From assembly GCA_015680685.1 (NCBI GenBank), contig MNCI01025409.1, forward strand, positions 326,634 through 390,633: a DNA stretch of 64,000 bases, in the 5' to 3' direction. Origin of the DNA: Gnetum montanum. Its lineage: Eukaryota > Streptophyta > Gnetopsida > Gnetales > Gnetaceae. Shown here piece by piece: positions 55,072 through 64,000 of the stretch. A program made the translations under genes and the position numbers. Numbering within the stretch: the stretch's first letter is position 1; every line of letters begins with the position of its first letter. The notes below the pieces were generated by a model. The model did no database searches, was not told where the DNA came from, and worked only from the letters and a program-made list of their open reading frames with translations.

Positions 55072-55993
55072 TGATGAGAGCGGTTACTCTAGTAGTTATT
55101 CTAATTATTAGAGTGGTTACTCTTGCGATTACTTTAGCAGTTATTCTAATTATTAGAGCAGTTACTTTAGCAGTTATTCTAATTATTAGAGCAGTTACTC
55201 TAATTATTAGAGTAGTTACTTCCAAGCCTATAAATACAATGCCTAGGCGCACAATTGAGAGGAAGTCCTTTAGCAGTCAAGTAGCAAAACTCTTGTAGTT
55301 TGTTTGAAAGTTAGAGTATTTTCCAAGTTCCTACAGCAGGAGGTCCAATTTTGGATGGATCTTTATTCAAGCATTGTGTACTTGAGCACACCTTGTACAC
55401 AGAAATAAAGAAGAGCTCTTTGATTCATCCTTGCAGCACTTGAGATTTGTTTTCTTATGCATTTCTTTATTTTATTTTCTTATGAATTTATTTTATTTTA
55501 TTTTATGCACTTTACATTTCTATTATTAGCATAGCAATTCATTTTGATCAATTAAGAAAATCATTAAATTACACAAGCACAACCACTTTGATCATGGGTG
55601 TAATGCTTGGTAACCTAGTAACAATTAGCGTTTGGTAATCCGAGCAGTGTTGCACTAGTTCAGGATGTGTACAACAAGTGGGAATGGATGCTGGTATTAG
55701 GATTAGTTAGAACATTAGTTAATGAGTAGTTAAGTTAAATTAGTCACTTAGTTACCTCTCTCCTTCCCTACTAGCACAGGACATAAAAACATAAAAGCTA
55801 TCAAAATCATATGGCTCAAGCTTACATAATCATACAATCGTAACATATAGGTAATCTTTGAAAGACAATGCTCAACCAACTCATCCTTGTTCCATAAGGG
55901 TGCATAAGCACTTAGTCCTTGGAATTTGACTGGATCATGTGTGAAACACTCCTATTCGTATGGTTGAGCGTAGGGGTACCTCACCGCTCATCA
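55072..55993 (+). repeat. 5' LTR of E6 with TCTAATTATTAGA array
   Basis: TGATGAGAGCGG to CACCGCTCATCA, 922 bp. TATA in GCCTATAAATACAATG (55228). R with GGATCTTTATTCAAGC and GAAATAAAGAAG matches other LTRs. U3 (55080-55225) is a tandem array described separately. Confidence 0.9.
55080..55225. repeat. Tandem palindromic array GTTAYTCTAATTATTAGAG
   Basis: Four TCTAATTATTAGA inverted repeats (6-bp arms, 1-base centre) alternate with GTTACT(T/C)TAGCAG spacers, with units of about 18-36 bp. The array sits directly before the TATA box, the same place as the GATATC and GTCAAC arrays in the other LTRs, but has no sequence in common with them. Confidence 0.88.
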
Positions 55994-56012
55994 TTAGCAT
56001 CATTGCCAGGGA
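55994..56012 (+). promoter_or_regulatory. Primer binding site of E6 (tRNA-Asp type)
   Basis: TTAGCATCATTGCCAGGGA directly after the LTR. Its 3' part TTGCCAGGGA differs from the tRNA-Asp complement by one G-to-A. Confidence 0.75.
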
Positions 56013-56218
56013 CTTAGTTGTTTGTGCACTAACTAGAACATAGGAAATCATTCACATCATTAGAACCAACCCTTAGGGTTGGTTGAGAAAATAATAAGCA
56101 AGAATACATTGCACACTAAACAGACAATTATGTCTCCTTCTTCGTATGAAAGCGCCCACTGCCTAGGTCTGAAACATGAAACAATTAGTGGCGTAATATA
56201 CATGACGTTGATCCACTA

Positions 56219-57940
56219 GTCCCTCAACAAGTTCAAGTGGTATATATTCATCCCAATGAGTATATACCAAACTTTACCTTTATCCTCCATTAAGATGAGA
56301 AACTATGTTGGCAAAACTTATAGGGTAACATAGTATTACCTCTTGATCATTCAGTCCCAAGCATGCTTCTTCGTGCTCTCACATGAATTGGCATGCCACA
56401 CTTACACACAGAATACGTTGTGCATGGCCATGACTCGATAGAATATCATCCCATAGAGGCACAATGTCAAAGGGACTTGCAACAGGAGAGACATCATATG
56501 TCTTTGAAGGGTAAGTGGTCCCAGGATGTCCCACATGTCTTAAGAAAAAATGAGGGTGGTGAACCTACCTCAGGCAGTTTCCCACACAACAATGTTCCTC
56601 ACCTTGAATTTGGCCAAAGGTTTGTGTATCAGAAACTTCATTCCACTATTCATAACCTAGGTTCTAATACCCATGAGCACAAAGAATCCAAAAAAGGGAC
56701 ACAGACACATGATAAAGGTGGACATTCTAATCGCAATCACGATCAAGGTCGTGACCGCTGAAGAGAAGGTAGCAGACACCATCATGGTGACGGTTCTTCT
56801 TCTTCTTTACCTTCATCCTCTCCTTCAATATCTGAACATAGTCATAAGTAAAAAGACCATGGGGATAAAGGTAGCCAAAGTGGAAGTCATAGAAGAAACA
56901 ACCAGGAAAGGGAACGAGAGCATTCTAGAGAATCACGACATAGAAGAAGGGAGAGTAGGGAACAACATAGGCATCATAGACGCTATGGACGAGATGATCA
57001 TGATGAACCCTTCCTCACTACTTAAGTATGTTGGACATAACTGAGGCTGTTAGAATTCCAACAAGGCATTAGAAAGATAGTAGGATCAAAAAATTAGATA
57101 TGAACAACATCCCACGATTTGAATGGGGATACAACTTTGATCCTCAGAATCATTTACAAGCATTCCATGATGTGTGTTCCTTACAGAACATAGAGAATGA
57201 ATGTCAAAAACTTAAGTTATTTCCATGGACATTAGTTAAAGAAGTAGAAAGCTAGTACTGGTCTTTAGAACCAGAATCTATTCGTAGGTGGAGTACTATG
57301 TTAGAACTATTTAATGACAAGTACCAAACGTACTCCTGAGTGTCTAACTTACAAAAGCAAATCCAAGGCCAAAAACAAGGAGGACATGAACCCTTGGATG
57401 CTACCATGGGTTGATACTATGCATTGTTACATCATTGTCCTGGCCATGGTTATTCGTAAAGAACTTACCTGCACCATATTTTAGATGGGCTTAGGCTTGA
57501 AAAAAGAGGAACCCTTGGGACTTATGCCCAAGGAAGACTATCCGAGCTTAGGTCCCATCAAATTCAAAGACTATTGGAACAAGTTGCTAAGGAAGAAGGT
57601 GAGCTACGGAAGAGAGAAAGCGCAAAAGAGTATAACCAAGATCCTTCCCTTTAGAAGAGGAGAGTAAGATTTTGTGAGGATTAACAAGAGTCACCACTCA
57701 AAGGGATGGTAAATAGGAAAAATTTGCCTATCCAAAAGATGACATTAGAAGTTTTAGCAAAGTTAGACCAAATGTGGAATTCCCTAGACAATATATTTCA
57801 AACTGTTCTTAAAATAGTAGAGGAGTCTATAGAGTAAGGTAGTGAGAAAATAAAAGAAAGAGGTTGAACATGCACGTAGTAAGGATAAGGGAAAAGTTTC
57901 CATCATTGAAGAGGTTTTGGATTCGGAAACAGACAATGAT
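56219..57940 (+). pseudogene. E6 gag
   Basis: The N-terminal block is VVYIHPNEYIPNFTFILH. An open 122-codon part (56393-56761) has EYVVHGHDSIEYHPIEAQCQ and a Lys/His/Gly-rich end. A Ser-rich HHHGDGSSSSLPSSSPS region follows. The capsid reads NIPRFEWGYNFDP, LQAFHDVCSLQNIEN, RRWSTMLELFNDKYQTYS and RGTLGTYAQGRLSELRS (57500-57570). Stops at SSLEP-adjacent and other sites replace Gln/Trp. The Lys/Glu-rich tail ends near 57930. Confidence 0.82.
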
Positions 57941-59690
57941 AGTGGATGTGAGATATGTTAATATGATCATCCTAAGGGATGTTGCCCTATAATCTTACAT
58001 CTGTAGGAGTCTGGTGTGTATGCACTCAACCCACAATTAAACAAAAGGAAAATGCCCCAAAGGTTACCTTATCCTCAAGGTAACCCAAGGCAGTTCCACC
58101 AACCTTTAACATATTATCCCAATGGAACTTCACCACAACCGATTAAGCAATATCAACAATGGTAGCACCGACCATCATGAGGAATGTCACCACCAAGGCA
58201 ACAGTATCCTTATCGGCAACTTGACCTGTATGGATATTACATGTAGTAGCCAATCTTCCCACGTGACTCTATTGGTCAGGTCAGTCCTCAACATCACTAC
58301 CATCCCCACAAGTATTATGGACCTCCCTCTTCTAGAGGTGATATTGTGCAACCATATCATCCTTCTCATTCGACTGCATTCCTTTCACCAATAACTCCAC
58401 TACCACCTACTCCCACGATGCAAGGTGAAATCCCTACCCAGTCACAACAATGTAAACCCACGAGGGTTATTAAATCTCAACCTACTATTGGTTCCAAAAA
58501 CCAGATGAAGAAAAGACCTTTCTTTAGAACCAACAATCCAACCAAGCCCTTGCAATCACAAGTGGCTGATTCCTTATAGGCCTCAATATCAATCAAAACT
58601 TTGGAACCCCCTTCAACCTAATCACTGAAATCAATGCATATGGTCATGCTAACACATGTCGTCATTGATTGGATCAAAGCTAGCCACCTTCCAAGGAAAT
58701 TCTCTAATCCTTGGAGTCCTCTGATATACTTACAAATCACTGGAAATGCATCATGCAAAGCTCTTTTGGTTTCAAGTTCCGGTGTTAACTTGATTTCTCA
58801 AGAAATGTTCAAGGCCTAGAACTTGCCTCCATTGAAAAAGAGAAACATCCGTCTATAGTTGGCTGACTAGTCCATCATTGTACCATTGGAACTAGTGGAA
58901 GACTTTGTTAACATTGTTTGTGGGTGGTCGTAAATAACTAACTTCCTAGTGATTCAGGTAAACAATGGTAAAGGGGACTTCCCAATCACAATGGGAAGAG
59001 CATGGCTAAGCAGCATCAATGCATGCCTAGGAATCCACAATCTTTCCCTAGAAATATCAAAGGAAAATGCAATCAGAAAGATCAAGAAGAAGAAATTTCC
59101 ATGCATCACATATAGTGACATAGGGTGTAATTGTGTGCAAAGGTCATGGTTTGTGCAAAGTTTAGCATTGCCTGCATGCAATCAGTGTGCACAAGTGATT
59201 AACATACAAAGATGCCTATATGCAGTAGCAAAAGGATAGGAAGACACCCAATGGCTGACAACTAATCAAGAAAGTAGTTTACTCATATACATGGAACCAA
59301 CTGAGGGTTTGACTTACACTTACATCGATAGCATAGACACATTAGAGCAAGTCCAATACCAACTTTCAAGTCTTAACCTTAAAAATGTCAACTCGGGGAA
59401 GTTGGAAATCCCTAAGAAATTTAAGCAGTAGCCCTTTAAGCTAAAACCATTTCCCACTAGTATGGAATATACGTTTCTTAAAAATGGAAAACTGGTATTG
59501 ATAATTGGTAATCAATAAATGGTCGGAAGCCTTCGCTTGCTCCTCAATAGAAAGAAGAACTGCAGAAGGTAATCAATAAATTTTCGGAAGCCTTTGCTTG
59601 GTCATATCTCAAATTAATTTAGATTTTAAGATATGTCAACATAGAACTTACACTAACCCCTTCATGAAGCCTCGAAGACAACCGTAGAGG
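57941..59690 (+). pseudogene. E6 zinc knuckle, Pro-rich linker and protease
   Basis: Zinc knuckle CEIC-stop-YDHPKGCCP (57948-57990) has CX2CX3HX3C spacing, shorter than the usual CX2CX4HX4C. The linker is Pro/Tyr/Gln/His-rich (58060-58580). Protease: MVMLTHVVIDWIKASHLPRK, ALLVSSSGVNLISQEMFKA (the catalytic Asp of DSG is lost), FPITMGRAWLSSINACLGIH (58980-59040), then KKKFPCITYSDIGCNCVQ. A connector to RT follows, with a repeated GGTAATCAATAAA/TCGGAAGCCTTYGCTTG segment (59508 and 59569). Confidence 0.8.
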
Positions 59691-60460
59691 CGATTGAACC
59701 CTAAGCTGAAGCAAGTAGTTAAGGAAGAAATCGAACAGGTTCTCAAGGCTAGGTTAATATACCCCATTTCTGATAGAAAATGGGTTAGCCCCTTAGTTAT
59801 TATGCCTACAAATGGAGGAAAATGGAGGGTGTGCATAGATTTCAGGCTACTAAATATGGCAACATTCAAAGATCACTTTCCATTGTCATTTGTCGACCAA
59901 GTCTTAGACACCATTGCAGGGCATTGCTATTATAGTTTTCTAGATGGATATAGTGGATATAACCAAATACAAATATCCCCAGAAGACCAAGCCAAGACTA
60001 TGTTCACCAATCTTTGGGGAACGTTCACATACAAAAAAATGTCGTTTGGCTTGGGTAATGCGCCTGCAACATTTCAACGACTAGTTCTAAGCATATTCCA
60101 ATAGTAGATAGCAAATGGCATGGAGGTCTTTATGGATGACTTCTCCACTTATGGAGCAAAATTTGATCAAGCCTTAGACTAGTTGGAGCAAGTGTTAAAA
60201 ATATTTGTGGAAACCAATTTGAGGCTCAACTGGCAGAAAAGCCATTTGATGGTCCAAGAAGGCGTAGTACTAGGGCACAAAATCTCACACACAGGGATAG
60301 AGGTAGACCCTGAGAAAATCAAAATTATCCAAGGAATTACACATCAATCAGAAACTATCAAAGATATTCGATCATTCCTTGGACATACTGGCTACCATAG
60401 AAGATTTATTGAGAACTTTTCAAAAGTTTCCAAACCATTGGTGAATTAACAAAAAAGGAT
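59690..60460 (+). pseudogene. E6 reverse transcriptase
   Basis: An open 136-codon stretch (59694-60104) contains KWRVCIDFRLLNMATFKDHF, CYYSFLDGYSGYNQIQIS and KMSFGLGNAPATFQRL. FMDD is at 60129-60140. The thumb VDPEKIKIIQGITHQ and RSFLGHTGYHRRFIENFS is open at 60183-60449. Both catalytic Asp motifs are intact. Two stops (60102 and 60180) split the frame, both at likely Gln codons (TAG in FQ-stop-QIAN and LD-stop-LEQ). This is the least damaged enzyme of the family here. Confidence 0.88.
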
Positions 60461-60960
60461 GTATCTTCAAGTGGACCAAGGAATGCGAATTAGCTTTCCA
60501 AACTCTAAAATAGAACCTAGTAGAAACACCCATTCTACAAGCTCTTGACTGGTTCAAACCATTTCATATCATGACCAACACATCCAACTATGCTTTAGGA
60601 TTTGTACTTACATAGTTAGATGACCAGAAGCATCCTTATTACATCCACTATGCAAGTAGAAGTATCACTAGTGCACAACTTAACTACACTACCACAGAGA
60701 AAGAATTAATGGATGTAGTGTTTGCACTAGAAAATCTTAGACACTATGTATTAGGATATAAAGTATATATACATACAGATCATAATGCAATCTAGTTCCT
60801 CATGAATAAGCCAATGTAAGCCCTCGTATCATACAATGGTTTGTAATCTTAAAAGAGTTTGATTTAATGATGATCGATCGCAAGGGCACTGAGAATGGAG
60901 TTGCTGATCATTTATCTCGGTTGCGATGGGACAACAAAGAGGATGAGCATCCAATTTTTG
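60461..60960 (+). pseudogene. E6 RNase H
   Basis: TSNYALGFVLT (60589), HPYYIHYASRSITSAQLNYT, TEKELMDVVFALENLRHYVL, YKVYIHTDHNAI and later NGVADHLSRLRWDN. The first catalytic Asp is replaced (NTSNYALG for DASNYALG); E, D and the final DHLSR are kept. Confidence 0.82.
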
Positions 60961-62320
60961 ATCATTTTCCTAATGAATTCCTCTTTGCTGGTGTAGTGAA
61001 TAATCAATCACCCACAGAGACAAACTAGTACAGTAGCATTCTTACCTATCTCCTCACCCAAGAAACACCATAAGAGTTAAACCTTAAGAAGAAACAATAG
61101 TTTCTTCATCAAGCCAAGTACTTTATGGAGACCAATGGGAAATTTTAAAAAGTGTGTTCCGATGGCTTTGTTCGATGGTGTGTTCTTGATATAGATCAAC
61201 TACGAGTTCTCCAAGATGCTCATGAGGATCTTTGTGGGGGTCATTACGCTGGGAGATGAACAACCATCAAGATCCTACTTGTAGGATATTATTGGCCTAC
61301 ATTATTTACGGATGCTCATCATTTCATCCAATCTTGTGAGCATTGTCAATGTGTTGGCAGAATAACTACTAGAATGGAAGATCCACAAAAATGGATTTAA
61401 CCATAAGAACCCTTCGATATTTGGAGAATTGATTTTATGGGGCCGATTACACCAGTGTTCAATGAAAAATATTATACTATTATTGTCATTGATTACCTAA
61501 CAAAATCGGTTGAAGCAGCTATGGTTAAAGATTGTACATCATCTACAGCTACATGATTTTTTGAACAATAAATCATAAATAGGTTTGGTGTGCCATGTGC
61601 ACTTATTTCAGACAATGGTACACACTTCACAGGCGCTAATTTTCAGAAATTAATGCAATGCTTAGGAGTTGAGCATAAATTCACTACACCATACCAACCC
61701 TAAGCGAATGATCAAGCAGAAGTCACCAACAGGGAGATTACAAAGATATTGATAAGAACCAGTAGCAAGTTTAGGTGAGACTAAAGCACTAAACTAAATG
61801 ATGCTCTATGGGCATACCACTCCACATGGAAACTCCTTACAGGCTACTCCCCTATGAGTTAGTGTATAGTAAATTACCAATGCTTCCCATTCAAACTGAG
61901 CTCTGTATACTATCCATGGCATGTGACCTCAACCTTGACCTTGATCTAGCATAGAAACAAGGGTTAGTAGCCCTTAACTTGTTAGATGAAAATTGACTAG
62001 CTGCCCTGTCATCTAATGAGTTGCACAAGGCATTCAATAAACAATGTCATGACCTAAGGATTAGGAAAGTTAAATATCAACTAGGAGATAAGGTTCTCTA
62101 CTGGAATCCCACACATGTGCCACAATGTACTAAATTTCAAACACCTTGGAAAGGACCTTATATTATTTAACTTTTTCTTCAGGGGCCATGACAATATACA
62201 AACCTAAGAGCCCAAATAAGAAATTGTTGGTCAACATACAAGAAACCAAACCTTTCCATGAGCTTAGGACAGCTAGTACACATGCTACCTCTCTTGATGG
62301 ACAACCCTACTCACTATTTT
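60961..62320 (+). pseudogene. E6 integrase
   Basis: Zinc-binding domain GGHYAGR, ILLVGYYWPTLFTDAHHFIQ, SCEHCQ (61235-61350) with H2C2 complete. Core: FDIWRIDFMGPITPVF (61420), VIDYLTKSVEAAMVKDCTSS, CALISDNGTHFTGANFQKLM (61597-61655), EVTNREI, so D, D and E are present. The C-terminal part includes LRIRKVKYQLGDKVLYWNPT (62058-62115). Several stops interrupt it. Confidence 0.85.
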
Positions 62321-62338
62321 AGATCTCCTCCTTCCAAC

Positions 62339-63869
62339 TTAGTCATGGGGGAGATGGCCACCTTTGCTATGCATTTTAGGCCTTGAGTTCTTCTTTAATT
62401 TTTGTTTTACACATTTTTCAAACTTTTTTTTTACACCATCTTTCATGTGTTTACTATTTCTTTGTTTTCTTGATTTACTTTTATTCATCATCCAATAAGT
62501 GCTCATGATGGTGGATTGCATTATATCATATTGATTGCTAATGTTTGGTTTTTACCTTTGAACTATGATGCTGATATTAAGGTATGGTTCTTTTGGTGAA
62601 ACCGACAATGAGTCCTCGGTGTCCACTCATCCATAAAACTCTATGGCCTCTTTTGGCTTGGAATTGTATAGTCCCCTTTTTCTAAGTAAACTAGTTAATG
62701 AATTGGTGGTTGGGTATTTTTCAAACCAAGGAAAGACTCAAAGGATGAAAAGAATGTGACTTCAAGGGGATTTGATGCATTGGTGCTAGCCATTCTCTTA
62801 GGTTCTTAGATGCTTTTTCTTGGGTTTTCAACCATTCCAACATTGTTCAAATATTAGGAAGCTGAGTGAATAAAAATAAGCCTTTGCATGGTTTGGTTCT
62901 CACACATAAACATAAAAAAAAAAGAGAAAAAAGAGAAAAAGGTGAGAATTCAAAGCACACCCCTTAGACATAATAAAGCAATATGGGCTACAAGCACTGG
63001 TTCTGAAATTGGAAAGACATGTTACCCATGCCTAAAGGCTCCCTCTAACTAAGGTCCTTTCTCACTTTCTGCTTCTCCATCCTGCTCTCCTTAGGATGGT
63101 GGTCACTCTTTGTGAAAGGCATTCTTGTTGCTTCAAGAGGATGCATTGGCTAGGTGTATTGATGCGAGGTCACTGAATGTGGTTGGTTTGAGTCTGGATT
63201 TGGAATGAATTTCTACTCAGTCATCTTAACCATGAAATACACAAGGGGCTTTACACAAATTTGTTCTTGGGATTCCATTCCATTCTCTCCTCTCCATCTT
63301 TCTTTCCATTTTCCACCTCATTGCTGGTTTTATCATTAGTCCATTCTAGGTTGATGCATTATTTTTCTTTGGTGAATTCTTGTGCATAAGTTTCTAACTC
63401 TTGTTTCCAAATGACATTCCTAGAGCCTACAGACTCTTTGGTTTGTGGGTTTGTCATGGCATAAAAGGCATGAGCCTACTTTGGGAAGGACCCACTAGCA
63501 TTCCTTTTTGGTGTAATTTTTATGTTCTTTTTCTTAAAAATTTCCTACAATCAATCATCTCTTATTTCATCCCCNAGTTCTTTTTCTTAAAAATTTCCTA
63601 CAATCAATCATCTCTTATTTCATCCCCATCCATGACATCCATTTTATTGGCATTATCGTTATTTTTTCCCATCTTTCTTGTTCTTCATATTTTTCCATCT
63701 TATAGCTACTAGAGGTTCACTCTTAGTCGTGGGGGCCCTAGAATAAATTTTTAAATTTTTTCCATTTTACTATTCACCTAACCCCTACACCTTGGGTAGT
63801 CACCTGTGATAAATCTCCAAACGAGTTTCTACCATAACCACAACTCAACCAATGCGCTTCATATCAAGG
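62339..63869 (+). other. E6 3' non-coding region
   Basis: Starts with TTAGTCATGGGGGAGATGG. The conserved block at 62880-63005 contains TTTGCATGGTTTGGTTCTCA, CAAAGCACACCCCTTAGAC and GGGCTACAAGCACTGG. The empty site for the E4 inner insertion is at 63411-63428. A second purine motif TTAGTCGTGGGGG is at 63723-63735. No protein is recognised; the open frame at 63401-63712 crosses an N. Confidence 0.7.
63524..63627. other. 51-bp exact duplication around a single N (assembly join)
   Basis: Bases 63524-63574 and 63577-63627 are identical, separated by N at 63575 and one base. This is the pattern of an uncollapsed contig overlap rather than a biological tandem repeat. Confidence 0.85.
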
Positions 63870-64000
63870 NGCATTTTAGGCCTTGAGTTCTTCTTTAATT
63901 TTTGTTTTACACATTTTTCAAACTTTTTTTTTACACCATCTTTCATGTGTTTACTATTTCTTTGTTTTCTTGATTTACTTTTATTCATCATCCAATAAGT
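63870..64000. other. N join followed by 130-bp exact copy of 62371-62500
   Basis: After N at 63870 the sequence repeats 62371-62500 base for base to the window end. This is either a contig overlap wrongly placed in tandem or the join to a second, near-identical copy. Confidence 0.85.

Larger units (their letters stand above)
55072..64000 (+). mobile_element. E6: best-preserved Athila-like element, 3' end outside window
   Basis: 5' LTR 55072-55993, PBS, gag, zinc knuckle, protease, RT, RNase H, integrase and long 3' tail in order. RT retains both catalytic motifs (LDGYSGYNQ, FMDD). Stops still interrupt it. It is the reference for what E1, E3 and E4 have lost. It sits in the minus-strand chromovirus gag. 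The 3' LTR is not in the window, and the last 130 bases repeat earlier sequence after an N. Confidence 0.9.

Noticed and set aside
1-64000. tRNA, rRNA or other structured RNA genes
   Set aside because: No stretch with a convincing tRNA arm set or rRNA similarity was seen; tRNA-like hits were only the retroelement primer sites.

Overview
The window is nuclear DNA from a large, repeat-choked plant genome, most likely a gymnosperm and probably a conifer. That identification is an inference from four things: almost every kilobase is decayed LTR retrotransposon of one Athila-like Ty3/gypsy group; the insertions are stacked several levels deep; there is a Penelope-like element with a GIY-YIG endonuclease, a class reported among seed plants mainly from conifers; and the single host gene has spliced exons. 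There are no bacterial-style operons, and I saw no tRNA, rRNA or CRISPR features.

Layout. 1-4.7 kb: a minus-strand LTR element with almost no interior (3' LTR 820-1726, truncated 5' LTR 2195-2780), then a dead LINE (2938-4670) split by a solo LTR (3471-4256) with a perfect ATGCT target duplication. 5.9-6.8 kb: retroelement scraps, a 15-bp minisatellite and an unassigned ORF. 6.9-39.3 kb: one nested stack. E1 (6875-39263) is entered by E2 (from 7833) and, inside its 3' LTR, by E3 (16536-39118). E3 is entered by E4 (19762-29176, TSD CCACC). E4 is entered by a 2.6-kb TG...CA insertion (24920-27517, TSD CCAGG) carrying part of an LRR receptor-kinase-like gene. 39.6-41.2 kb: a Penelope-like element on the minus strand. 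43.0-46.1 kb: a type I metacaspase gene on the minus strand with four recognisable exons; its last exon was not found. 47.6-49.7 kb: a very old gag/LTR remnant. 50.2-55.1 kb: a minus-strand chromovirus-type gypsy element with a chromodomain remnant. 55.1-64.0 kb: E6, the best preserved Athila-like copy (5' LTR, gag, protease, RT, RNase H, integrase, long 3' non-coding tail), running off the window end.

How the parts work together. The Athila-like family has LTRs of about 0.8-0.9 kb beginning TGATG/TGTTG and ending CATCA. Its primer binding site matches the 3' end of tRNA-Asp after CpG decay. The internal order is gag, atypical zinc knuckle, protease, RT, RNase H, integrase, and the tail contains repeated TTAGTCATGGGGG polypurine tracts. 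Most stop codons fall at former Gln or Trp codons, as expected from methylcytosine deamination. The metacaspase is the only sequence that looks like a functional protein gene.

The most unusual signal is in the LTR promoters. Just upstream of a conserved TATA box, LTR subfamilies with a common R/U5 carry unrelated palindromic arrays (GATATCGCG, GTCAAC/GTTGAC, TCTAATTATTAGA), and the array differs even between the two LTRs of one element. Some joins in this assembly (an N run at 20487-20524 and single Ns at 27448, 63575 and 63870) are gaps or uncollapsed overlaps.
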